Shown here in pieces: positions 51,201 through 63,942 of a DNA stretch of 64,000 bases. Source of the DNA: Diplolepis rosae (Eukaryota; Arthropoda; Insecta; Hymenoptera; Diplolepididae). The DNA lies in assembly GCA_030998225.1 (NCBI GenBank), contig JAPYXD010000755.1, positions 2,418,001 to 2,482,000 on the forward strand, written 5' to 3'. The translations under genes and the position numbers were made by a program. Each line of letters starts with the position of its first letter. Position 1 is the stretch's first letter. Below the pieces are notes generated by a model. The model saw only the letters and a program-made list of their open reading frames with translations. It ran no database searches and was not told the origin of the DNA.

Positions 51201-54200
51201 TAACAAAAGTCTTTGGTTTTGAACTGCAGATACAATGTGGGATATTAAAAAAAAATATAAATTCAAATTTGAGTTTCGGAGCGAAACCAAAATTATGAAA
51301 GTTTGACCCGGGGAAGCCATTTGTTGACAAACTCGTTAAATTATCTCTTAAACTGAAAACGTGGTCTAAAAAAAGACTTTGGTTTTGAATTGCAGATACA
51401 TTGTGCTATACTAAAAAAAATATAAGTTTAAATTAGTGTTTGCGGAGCGAAACCAAAATTATGAAAGTTTGCCCTGGGAAAGCCGATTCTGGACAAACTC
51501 GTTGAATTATCTCGAGAACTAAGAAAGTGGCCAAACGAAAGACTTTGGTTTCAAATTGAAGATACATTGTGGGATATTAAAAAAAATAAAAATTCAAATT
51601 TGAGTTTCGGAGCGAAACCAAAATTATGAAAGTTTGACACGGGGAAGCCATTTGTTGACAAACTCGTTAAATTATCTTTTAAACTCAGAACGCGGTCTAA
51701 AAAAAGACTTTGGTTTTGAATTGCAGATACATTGTGCTATATTAAAAAAAATATTAATTTAAATTTGTGTTTGAGGAGCGAAACGAAAATTATGAAAGTT
51801 TGACCCGGGGAGGCCGTTTCTGGTCAAACTCATCAAATTATCTCGAGAACTAAGAACGTGGCCTAACAAAAGTCTTTGGTTTTGAACTGCAGATACAATG
51901 TGGGATATTAAAAAAAAATATACATTCAAATTTGAGTTTCGGAGCGAAACCAAAATTAGGAAAGTTTGACCCGGGGAAGCCATTTGTTGACAGACTCGTT
52001 AAATTATCTCTTAAACTGAGAACGTGGTCAGAAAAAAGACTTTGGTTTTGAATTGCAGAAACATTGTGCTCTATTAAAAAATATATAAATTTAAATTTGT
52101 TTGCGGAGCGAAACCAAAATTATGAAAGTTTGTCCTGGGGAAGCCCTTTGTGGTCAAACTCGTGAAATTATCTCTTAAACTGAGAACGTGGTCGAAAAAA
52201 AGGCTTTGGTTTTAAATTGATGATACATTGTGCTATATTAAAAAAAATATAAAATCAAATTCGAGTTTGCGGAGCGAAACCAAAATTAGGAAAGTTTGAC
52301 CTGGGGAAGCCATTTGTTGACAAACTCGTTAAATTATCTCTTAAACTGAAAACGTGGTCTAAAAAAAGACTTTGGTTTTAAATTGAAGATACATTGTGCT
52401 ATACTAAAAAAAATATAAGTTTAAATTAGTGTTTGCGGAGCGAAACCAAAATTATGAAAGTTTGCCCTGGGAAAGCCGATTCTGGACAAACTCGTTGAAT
52501 TATCTCCAGAACTAAGAAAGTGGCCGAACGAAAGACTTTGGATTTAAATTGAAGATACATTGTGGGATATTAAAAAAAATATAAATTTAAATTTAGTTTA
52601 CGGAGCGAAACCAAAATTATAAAAGTTTGACCCGGGGAAGCCATTTGTTGACAAACTCGTTAAATTATCTCTTAAACTGAGAACGTGGTCTAAAAAAAGA
52701 CTTTGGTTTTGAATTGCAGATACATTGTGCTATGTTAAAAAAAATATGAATTTAAATTTGAGTTTTAGAAGCGAAACAAAAATTATGAAAGTTTGACCCG
52801 GGGAGGCCGTTTCTGGTCAAATTCATCAAATTATCTCGAGAACTAAGAACGTGGCCTTACAAAAGTCTTTGGTTTTGAACTGCAGATACAATGTGGGATA
52901 TTAAAAAAAAATATAAATTCAAATTTGAGTTTCGGAGCGAAACCAAAATTATGAAAGTTTGACCCGGGGAAGCCATTTGTTGACAAACTCGTTAAATTAT
53001 CTCTCAAACTGAGAAAGTGGTCTAAAAAAAGACTTTGGTTTTGAATAGCATATACATTGTGCTATAGTAAAAGAAATATGAATTTAAATTTGAGTTTGCG
53101 GAGCGAAACAAAAATTATGAATGTTTGACCTGGGAAAGCCGTTTCTGGAAAAACTCGTTGAATTATCTCGAGAACTAAGAACGAGGCCTAACGAAAGTCT
53201 TTGGCTTTGAACTTCGGATACATTGTGCTATATTAAAAAAAAATATAAATTAAAATTGTAGTTTCGGAGCGAAACCAAAATTATGAAAGTTTGACCCGGG
53301 GAAGCCATTTGTTGACAAACTCGTTAAATTATCTCTTAAATTGAGAACGTGGCCTAAAAAAAGGCTTTGGTTTTAAATTGAAGATACATTGTGCCATATT
53401 AAAAAATATATAAAACTCAATTTTTTGTTTGCGGAGCGAAACCAAAATTATGAAAGTTTGACCCGGGGAAGCCATTTGTTGACAAACTCGTTAAATTATC
53501 TCTTAAACTGAGAACGTGGTCTAAAAAAGACTTCGTTTTTGAAATGCAGATTCATTGTGCTGTATTAAAAAAAATATGAATTTAAATTTGAGTTTGCGGA
53601 GCGAAACCAAAATTATGAAAGTTTGACACGGGTAAGCCATTTGTTGACAAACTCGTTAAATTATCTCTTAAACTGAAAACGTGGTCTAAAAAAAGACTTT
53701 GGTTTTGAATTGCAGATACATTGTGCTATATTAAAAAAAATATAAATTTAAATTTGTGTTTGCGGAGCGAAACAATAATTATGAAAGTTTGACCCGGGGA
53801 AGCCGTTTCTGGTCAAACTCGTCAAATTATCTCGAGAACTAAGAACGTGGCCTAACGAAAGTCTTTGGTTTTGAACTTCGGATACAATGTGGGATATTAA
53901 AAAAATATAAATTCAAATTTGAGTTTCGGAGCGAAACCAAAATTATGAAAGTTTGACCCGGGGAAGCCATTTGTTGCAAACTCGTTAAATTATGTCTTAA
54001 ACTGAGAACGTGGTCAGAAAAAAGACTTTGGTTTTGAATTGCAGATACATTGTGCTATATTAAAAAAAATATAAATTTAAATTTGAGTTTGCGGAGCGAA
54101 ACCAAAATTATGAAAGTTTGACCTGGGGAAGCCATTTGTTGACAAACTCGTTACATTATCTCTTAAACTGAGAACGTGGTCTAAAAAAAGACTTTGTTTT

Positions 54201-56320
54201 TTAATTGAAGATACATTGTGCTATATTAAAAAAAATATAAATTCAAATTTGAGTTTGCGGAGCGAAACCAAAATTATGAAAGTTTGACCCGGGGAAGCCG
54301 TTTGTTGGCAAACTCGTTAAAATATCTCTTAAACTGAGAACGTGGTCTAAACAAAGTCTTTGGTTTTAAATTGAAGATACATTGTGCTATATTAAAAAAA
54401 ATATAAATTGAAATTCGAGTTTGCGGAGCGGAAACAAAATTAGGAAAGTTTGACCCGGGGAAGCCATTTGCTGATAAACTCGTTAAATTATCACTTAAAT
54501 TGAAAACATGGCCTAACGAAAGTCTTTGGTTTTGAATTGCAGATACATTGTGCTATATTAAAAAAAATATAAATTCAAATTCGAGTTTGCGGAGCGGAAC
54601 CAAAATTAGGAAAGTTTGACCCGGGGAAGCCATTTGCTGATAAACTCGTTAAATTATCACTTAAATTGAAAACGTGGCCTAACGAAAGTCTTTGGTTTTG
54701 AATTGCAGATAAACTGTGCTATATTAAAAAAATATGAATTTAAATTCGAGTTTGCGGAGCGAAACCAAAATTATGAAAGTTTGACCCGGGTAAGCCATTT
54801 GTTGACAACCTCGTTAAATTATATCTTAAAATGAGAACGTGGTCTAAAAAAAGACTTTGGTTTTAAATTGGAGATACATTGTGCTATATTAAAAAAAATA
54901 TAAATTCAAATTTGAGTTTGCGGAGCGAAACCAAAATTATGAAAGTTTGACCCGGGGAAGCCATTTGTTGACAAACTCGTTAAATTATCTCTTAAACTGA
55001 GAACGTGGTCTAAAAAAAGACATTGGTTTTGAATTGCAGATACATTGTGCAATATTAAAAAATATATAAATATAAATTTGAGTTTGCGGAGCGAAACCAA
55101 AATTATGAAAGTTTGACCTGGGGAAGCGATTTGTTGACAAACTGGTTAAATTATCTCTTAAACTGAGAACGTGGTCGAAAAAAGACTTTGGTTTTAAATT
55201 GATGATACATTGTGCTCTATTAAAAAAAATATAAAATTAAATTCGAGTTTGCGGAGCGAAACCAAAATTATGAAAGTTTGACCTGGGGAAGCCATTTGTT
55301 GACAAACTCGTTAAATTATCTCTTAAACTGATAAATTGGTCTAAAAAACTACTTTGTTTTTTAATTGAAGATACATTGTGCTATATTAAAAAAAATATAA
55401 ATTGAAATTCGAGTTTGCGGAGCGGAACCAAAATTAGGAAAGTTTGTCCCGGGGAAGCCATTTGCTGATAAACTCGTCAAATTATCACTTAAATTGAAAA
55501 CGTGGCCTAAAAAAAAACTTCGGTTTTGGATTGCAGATACATTGTGCAATATTAGAACAAATATGAATTTAAATTTGAGTTTTCGCTGCGAAACCAAAAT
55601 TATGAAAGTTTGACCCGGGTAAGCCATTTGTTGACAAACTCGTTAAATTATCTCTTAAACTGAGAACGTGGTCTAAAAAAAGAATTCGGTTTTGAATTGC
55701 TGATACATTGTGCTATATTAAAAAAAATATAAATTCAAATTCGAGTTTGCGGAGCGGAACCAAAATTAGGAAAGTTTGTCTCGGGGAAGCCATTTGTTGA
55801 CAAACTCGTCAAATTATCACTTAAATTGAAAACATGGCCTAACGAAAGTCTTTGGTTTTGAATTGCAGATACATTGTGCTATATTAAAAGAAATATAAAT
55901 TTAAATTTGTGTTTGCAGAGCGAAACCAAAATTATGAAAGTTTGACCTGGGGAAGCCCTTTCTTGTCAAACTCGTCAATGTATCTCGAGAAGTAAGTACG
56001 TGGTCTAACAAAAGTCTTTGGTTTTGAACTGCAGATACATTGTGGGATACTAAAAAAAAATATAAATTCAAATTTGAGTTTGCGGAGCGAAACCAAAATT
56101 ATGAAAGTTTGCCCTGGGAATGCCGATTCTGGACAAACTCGTTGAATTATCTCGAGAACTAAGAAAGTGGCCATACGAAAGACTTTGGTTTCAAATTGAA
56201 GATACATTGAGGGATATAAAAAAAAATATAAATTCAAATTTGAGTTTCGGAGCGAAACCAAAATTATGAAAGTTTGACCCGGGGAAGCCATTTGTTGACA
56301 AACTCGTTAATGTATCTCGT
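47370..56320 (+). repeat. Tandem duplication unit i1 (~8.95 kb, 54 monomers)
   Basis: This is the largest repeated unit in the window. Shared markers with the following copy are AAGACACATT (47583 and 56531; 48081 and 57028), CTATTAAACTGAAGACGTGG (about 48,871 and 57,819 for the AAGACG part), CACTTTGG with CATTGCGGGATATT (about 50,214 and 59,161), the AGGCCGTTTCTGGTC series, TCAAATTCATC with GTGGCCTTAC (after 52,804 and 61,089), CTTCGTTTTTGAA (about 53,531 and 61,812), AAGCGATTTGTTG (about 55,125 and 63,404) and GCAATATTA(A/G)AACAAATATG (55,546 and 63,827). The offset is 8,947-8,949 to about 51.2 kb and about 8,281-8,285 from 52.8 kb. Confidence 0.88.
49824..52473 (+). repeat. Tetrameric higher-order repeat (~662 bp), copy 1
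   Basis: Four monomer types in fixed order: A with GG(A/C)GGCCGTTTCTGGTCAAAC and a GAACTGCAGATACAATGTGG half; B with CTATACTAAAAA and ATAAGTTTAAATTAGTG; C with GCCCTGGGAAAGCCGATTC and TGGTTTCAAATTG; D with CTATATTAAAAAAAATAT and TTTGTGTTTG, after GACACGGGG or a similar core. The A marker is at 49824, 50485, 51148 and 51811, giving spacings of 661, 663 and 663. The next A at 52804 is 993 bases (six monomers) away, where the order breaks. A related pair of A markers 664 bases apart occurs earlier, at about 43.69 and 44.35 kb. Confidence 0.88.
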
Positions 56321-58770
56321 AAATTGAGTACGTGGTCTAAAAAAAGACTTTGGTTTTGAATTGAAGATACTTTGTGCTATATTAAAAAAAAATATGAATT
56401 TGAATTCGAGTTTGCGGAGCGAAACCAAAATTATGAAAGTTTGCCCTGGGAAAGCCGATTCTGGACAAACTCGTTGAATTATCTCGAGAACTAAGAAAGT
56501 GGCCAAACGAAAGACTTTGGTTTCAAATTGAAGACACATTGTGGGATATTAAAAAATATAAATTCAAATTCGAGTTTCGGATCGAAAACAAAATTATTCA
56601 ATTTTGACCCGGGGAAGCCATTTGTTGAAAAACTCGTTTATGTATCTCCTAAATTGCGTACGTTGTCTTAAAAAAAGACTTTGGTTTTGAATTGCAGATA
56701 CATTGTGCTATATGAAAGAAAATATAAATTTAAATTTGTGTTTGCGGAGCGAAACCAAAATTATGAAAGTTTGTCCCGGGGAAGCCATTTTGCTGATAAC
56801 CTCGTTGAATTATAACTTAAATTGAAAACGTGGCATAACAAAAGTCTCTGGTTTTGAATTGCAGATACATTGTGTTCTATTAAGAAAAATATAAATTTAA
56901 ATTTAAGTTTGCGGAGCGAAACCAAAATTATGAAAGTTTGCCCTGGGAAAGCCGATTCTGGACAAACTCGTTGAATTATCTCGAGAACTAAGAAAGTGGC
57001 CAAACGAAAGACTTTGGTTTTAAATTGAAGACACATTGTGGGATATTAAAAAATATATAAATTAAAATTTAGCTTTGCGGAGCGAAACCAAAATTAGGAA
57101 AGTTTGACCTGGGGAAGCCATTTGTTGACAAACTCGTTAAATTATCACTTAAACTGAGAACGTGGTCTGAAAAAAGACTTTGGTATTGAATTGCAGATAC
57201 ATTGTGATCTATTAAAAAAAATATGAATTTAAATTCGAGTTTGCGGAGCGAAACCAAAATTATGAATGTTTGACCCGGGGAAGCCATTTGTTGACAAACT
57301 CGTTACATTATCTCTTAAACTGAAAACGTGGTCTAAAAAAAGAATTGGTTTTGAATTGCAGATACTTTGTGCTCTATTAAAAAATATATAAATTTAAATT
57401 TAGTTTGCGGAGCGAAACCAAAATTAGGAAAGTTTGACCTGGGGAAGCCATTTGTTGACAAACTCGTTAAATTATCTCTTAAACTGAAAACGTGGTCCAA
57501 AAAAAGACATTGGTTTTGAATTGCAGATACATTGTGCTATATGAAAAAAAATATAATAATAAATTTGTGTTTGCGGAGCGAAACCAAAATTATGAAAGTT
57601 TCACCTGGGAAAGCCTTTTCTGGACAAACTCCGCAAATTATCTCGAGAACTAAGGACGTGGCCTAAAAAAAGACTTCGGTTTTGAACTGCAGATACAATG
57701 TGGGATATTAAAAAAATATATAAATTCAAATTTGAGTTTCGGAGCGAAACCAAAATTATGAAAGTTTGACCCGGGGAAGCCATTTGTTGACAAACTCGTT
57801 AAATTATCTATTAAACTGAAGACGTGGTCTAAAAAAAGACTTTGGTTTTGAATTGCAGATACATTGTGCTATACTAAAAAATATAAGTTTAAATTAGTGT
57901 TTGCGGAGCGAAACCAAAATTATGAAAGTTTGCCCTGGGAAAGCCGATTCTGGACAAACTCGTTAAATTATCTCTTAAACTGAGAACGTGGTCTAAAAAA
58001 AGACTTTCGTTTTAAATTGAAGATACATTGTGCTATATTAAAAAAAAATATGAATTTAAATTCGAGTTTGCGGAGCGAAACCAAAATTATGAAAGTTTGC
58101 CCTGGGAAAGCCGATTCTGGACAAACTCGTTGAATTATCTCGAGAACTAAGAAAGTGGCCAAGCGAAAGACTGTGGTTTTAAATTGAAGAAACATTGTGG
58201 GATATTAAAAAAAATATAAATTCAAATTTGAGTTTCGGAGCGAAACCAAAATTATGAAAGTTTGACCCGGGGAAGCCATTTGTTGACAAACTCGTTAAAT
58301 TATCTCCTAAACTGAAAACGTGGTCTAAAAAAAGACTTTGGTTTTTGAATTGCAGATACATTGTGCTATATGAAAAAAAATATAAAAATAAATTTGTGTT
58401 TGCGGAGCGAAACCAAAATTATGAAAGTTTGTCCCGGGGAAGCCATTTGCTGTTAAATTCGTTGAATTATAACTTAAATTGAAAAGTGGCCTATCAAAAG
58501 TCTCTGGTTTTGAATTGCAGATACATTGTGCTATATTAAAAAAAATATAAATTTAAATTTGAGTTTGCGGAGCGAAACCAAAATTATGAAAGTTTGCCCT
58601 GGGAAATCCGATTTTGGACAAACTCGTTGAATTATCTCTTAAACTGAGAACGTGGTCTAAAAAAAGACTTTGGTTTTGAATTGCAGATACATTGTGCTCT
58701 ATTAAAAAAAATATAAATTTAAATTTGTGTTTGCGGAGCGAAACCAAAATTATGAAAGTTTGACCTGGGG

Positions 58771-60760
58771 AGGCCGTTTCTGGTCAAACTCATCAAATTA
58801 TCTCGAGAACTAAGAACGTGGCATAACAAAAGTCTTTGGTTTTGAACTGCAGATACAATGTGGGATATTAAAAAAAAATATAAATTTAAATTTGAGTTTC
58901 GAAGCGAAACCAAAATTATGAAAGTTTGACCCGGGGAAGCCATTTGTTGACAAACTCGTTAAATTATCTCTTAAACTGAAAACGTGGTCTAAAAAAAGAC
59001 TTTGGTTTTGAATTGCAGATACATTGTGCTATACTAAAAAAAATATAAGTTTAAATTAGTGTTTGCGGAGCGAAACCAAAATTATGAAAGTTTGCCCTGG
59101 GAAAGCCGATTCTGGACAAACTCGTTGAATTATCTCGAGAACTAAGAAAGTGGCCAAACGAAACACTTTGGTTTCAAATTGAAGATACATTGCGGGATAT
59201 TAAAAAAAATATAAATTCAAATTTGAGTTTCGGAGCGAAACCAAAATTATGAAAGTTTGACCCGGGGAAGCCATTTGCTGATAAACTCGTTGAATTATCT
59301 CTTAAACTGAGAACGTGGTCTAAAAAAAGACTTTGGTTTTGAATTGCAGATACATTGTGATATATTAAAAAAAATATAAATTTAAATTTGTGTTTGCGGA
59401 GCGAAACCAAAATTGTGAAAGTTTGACCTGGGGAGGCCGTTTCTGGTCAAACTCGTCAAATTATCTCGAGAACTAAGAACGTGGCCTAACAAAAGTCTTT
59501 GGTTTTGAACTGCAGATACAATGTGGGATATTAAAAAAAAATATAAATTCAAATTTGAGTTTCGGAGCGAAATCAAAATTATGAAAGTTTGACCCGGGGA
59601 AGCCATTTGTTGACAAACTCGTTAAATTATCTCTTAAACTGAAAACGTGGTCTAAAAAAAGACTTTGGTTTTGAATTGCATATACATTGTGCTATATTAA
59701 AAAAAATATAACTTTACATTTGTTTGCGGAGCGAAACCAAAATTATGAAAGTTTGCCCTGGGAAAGCCGATTCTGGACAAACTCGTTGAATTATCTCGAG
59801 AACTAAGAAAGTGGCCAAACGAAAGACTTTGGTTTTCAAATTGAAGATACATTGTGGGATATTAAAAAAATAAAAATTCAAATTTGAGTTTCGGAGCGAA
59901 TCCAAAATTATGAAATTTTGACACGGGGAAGCCATTTGTTGACAAACTCGTTAAATTATCTCTTAAACTGAAAACGTGGTCTAAAAAAAGACTTTGGTTT
60001 TGAATTGCAGATACATTGTGCTATATTAAAAAAAATATTAATTTAAATTAGAGTTTGCGGAGCGAAACAAAAATTATGAAAGTTTGACCCGGGGAGGCCG
60101 TTTCTGGTCAAACTCATCAAATTATCTCGAGAACTAAGAACGTGGCCTAACAAAAGTCTTTGGTTTTGAACTGCAGATACAATGTGGGATATTAAAAAAA
60201 AATATAAATTCAAATTTGAGTTTCGGAGCGAAACCAAAATTATGAAAGTTTGACCCGGGGAAGCCATTTGTTGACAAACACGTTAAATTATGTCTTAAAC
60301 TGAGAACGTGGTCAGAAAAAAGACTTGGGTTGTGAATTGCAGATACATTGTGCTCTATTAAAAAATATATAAATTTAAATTTGAGTTTGCGGAGCGAAAC
60401 CAAAAATTATGAAAGTTTGACCTGGGGAAGCCATTTGTTGACAAACTCGTTAAATTATCTCTTAAACTGAGAACGTGGTCGAAAAAAAGACTTTGGTTTT
60501 AAATGCACGATACATTGTGCTATATTAAAAAAAATATAAATTCAAATTCGAGTTTGCGGAGCGAAACCAAAATTATGAAAGTTTGACCTGGGGAAGCCAT
60601 TTGTTGACAAACTCGTTAAATTATCTCTTAAACTGAGAACGTGGTCTAAAAGAAGACTTTGGTTTTGAATTGCAGATACATTGTGCTATACTAAAAAAAA
60701 TATAAATTTAAATTTTTGTTTGCGGAGCGAAACCAAAATTATGAAAGTTTGCCCTGGGAA
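58771..60760 (+). repeat. Tetrameric higher-order repeat (~662 bp), copy 2
   Basis: The same A-B-C-D order with A markers at 58771, 59434 and 60095 (spacings 663 and 661), then 994 bases to the next A at 61089. The first three lie 8,947-8,949 bases from 49824, 50485 and 51148. There is no counterpart of the unit starting at 51811, so this copy has three tetramers where the first has four. Confidence 0.88.
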
Positions 60761-63700
60761 AGCCGATTCTGGACAAACTCGTTGAATTATCTCGAGAACT
60801 AAGAAAGTGGCCAAACGAAAGACTTTGGTTTCAAATTGAAGATACATTGTGGGATATTAAAAAATATAAATTCAAATTTGAGTTTCGGAGCGAAACCAAA
60901 ATTATGAAAATTTGACACGGGGAAGCCATTTGTTGACAAACTCGTTAAATTATCTCTTAAACTGAAAACGTGGTCTAAAAAAAGGCTTTGGTTTTGAATT
61001 GCAGATACATTGTGCTATATTAAAAAAAATATAAATTTAAATTTGCGTTTGCGGAGCGAAACGAAAATTATGAAAGTTTGACCCGGGGAGGCCGTTTCTG
61101 GTCAAATTCATCAAATTATCTCGAGAACTAAGAACGTGGCCTTACAAAAGTCTTTGGTTTTGAACTGCAGATACAATGTGGGATATTAAAAAAAAATATA
61201 AATTCAAATTTGAGTTTCGGAGCGAAACCAAAATTAGGAAAGTTTGACCCGGGGAAGCCATTTGTTGACAAACTCGTTAAATTATCTCTTAAACTGAGAA
61301 CGTGGTCTAAAAAAAGACTTTGGTTTTGAATTGCAGATACATTGTGCTATATTAAAAAAAATATAAAAATTAGAGTTTGCGGGGCGAAACCAAAATTAGC
61401 AAAGTTTGACCTGGGAAAGCCGTTTCTGGAAAAACTCGTTGAATTATCTCGAGAACTAAGAACGTGGCTTAACGAAAGTCTTTGGCTTTGAACTGCAGAT
61501 ACAATGTGGGATATTAAAAAAAAATATAAATTCAAATTTGAGTTTCGGAGCGAAACCAAAATTAGGAAATTTTGACCCGGGGAAGCCATTTGTTGACAAA
61601 CTCGTTAAATTATCTCTTAAACTGAGAAATTGGTCTAAAAAAAGACTTTGGTTTTAAATTGAAGATACATTGTGCTCTATTAAAAAAAATATAAAATCAA
61701 ATTCGAGTTTGCGGAGCGAAACCAAAATTATGAAAGTTTGACCCGGGGAAGCCATTTGTTGACAAACTCGTTAAATTATCTCTTAAACTGAGAACGTGGT
61801 AGAAAAAAAGACTTCGTTTTTGAATTGCAGATTCATTGTGCTGTATTAAAAAAAATATAAATTTAAATTTGAGTTTGCGGAGCGAAACCAAAATTATGAA
61901 AGTTTGACCCGGGTAAGCCATTTGTTGACAAACTCGTTAAATTATCTCTTAAAATGAAAACGTGGTCTAAAAAAAGACTTTGGTTTTGAATTGCAGATAC
62001 ATTGTGCTATATTATAAAAAATATAAATTTAAATTTGTGTTTGCGGAGCGTAACCAAAATTATGAAAGTTTGACCCGGGGAGGCCGTTTCTGGACAAACT
62101 CGTCAAATTATCTCGAGAACTAAGAACGTGGCCTAAAAAAAGGCTTTGGTTTTAAATTCAAGATACAATGTGCCATATTAAAAAATATATAAAATTCAAT
62201 TTTTTGTTTGCGGAGCGAAACCAAAATTATGAAAGTTTGACCCGGGGAAGCCATTTGTTGACAAGCTCGTTAATGTATCTCGTAAATTGAGTACGTGGTC
62301 TAAAAAAAGTCTTTGGTTTTGAATTGCAGATACATTGTGCTCTATTAAAAAATATATAAATTTAAATTTGAGTTTGCGGAGCGAAACCAAAATTATGAAA
62401 GTTTGACCTGGGGAAGCCATTTGTTGACAAACTCGTTAAATTATCTTTTAAACTCAGAAAGTGGTCTAAAAAAAGACTTTGTTTTTTAATTGAAGATACA
62501 TTGTGCTCTATTAAAAAAAATATAAAATCAAATTCGAGTTTGCGGAGCGAAACCAAAATTATGAAAGTTTGACCTGGGGAAGCCATTTGTTGACAAACTC
62601 GTTAAAATATCTCTTAAACTGAGAACGTGGTCTAAAAAAGTCTTTGGTTTTAAATTGAAGATACATTGTTCTATATTAAAAAAAATATAAATTGAAATTC
62701 GAGTTTGCGGAGCGGAAACAAAATTAGGAAAGTTTGACCCGGGGAAGCCATTTGCTGATAAACTCGTTAAATTATCACTTAAATTGAAAACATGGCCTAA
62801 CGAAAGTCTTTGTTTTTGAAGTGCAGATACATTGTGCTATATTAAAAAATATAAATTCAAATTCGAGTTTGCGGAGCGTAATCAAAATTAGGAAAGTTTG
62901 ACCCGGGGAAGCCATTTGCTGATAAACTCGTTAAATTATCACTTAAATTGAAAACATGGCCTAACGAAAGTCTTTGGTTTTGAATTGCAGATACATTGTG
63001 CTATATTGAAAAAAATATGAATTTAAATTCGAGTTTGCGGAGCGAAACCAAAATTAGGAATGTTTGATCCGGGGAAGCCATTTGTTGACAAACTCGTTAA
63101 ATTATCTCTTAAACTGAGAAATTGGCCAAAAAAAGACTTTGGTTTTAAATTGCAGATACATTGTGCTATATTAAAAAAAATATAAATTTAAATTTGAGTT
63201 TGCGGAGCGAAACCAAAATTATGAAAGTTTGACCTGGGGAAGCCATTTGTTGACAAACTCGTTAAATTATCTCTTAAACTGAGAACGTGGTCAGAAAAAA
63301 GACTTTGGTTTTGCATTTGTTATTCATTGTGCTATATTAAAAAATATATAAATATAAATGTGTTTGCGGAGCGAAACCAAAATTATGAAAGTTTGACCTG
63401 GGAAGCGATTTGTTGACAAACTCGTTAAATTATCTCTTAAACTGAGAACGTGGTCGAAAAAAAGGCTTTGGTTTTAAATTCAAGATACATTGTGCCATAT
63501 TAAAAAATATATAAAATTCAAATTCGAGTTTGCGGAGCGAAACCAAAATTATGAAAGTTTGACCTGGGGAAGCCATTTGTTGACAAACTCGTTAAATTAT
63601 CTCTTAAACTGATAACTTGGCCTAAATAAAGTCTTTGGTTTTTAATTGAAGATACATTGTGCTATATTAAAAAAAATATAAATTGTAATTCGAGTTTGCG

Positions 63701-63942
63701 GAGCGGAAACAAAATTAGGAAAGTTTGACCCGGGGAAGCCATTTGCTGATAAACTCGTTAAATTATCACTTAAATTGAAAACGTGGCCTAAAAAAAAACT
63801 TCGGTTTTGGATTGCAGATACATTGTGCAATATTAAAACAAATATGAATTTAAATTCGAGTTTGCGGAGCGAAACCAAAATTATGAAAGTTTGACCCGGG
63901 GAAGCCATTTGTTGACAAACTCGTTAAATTATCTCTTAAACT

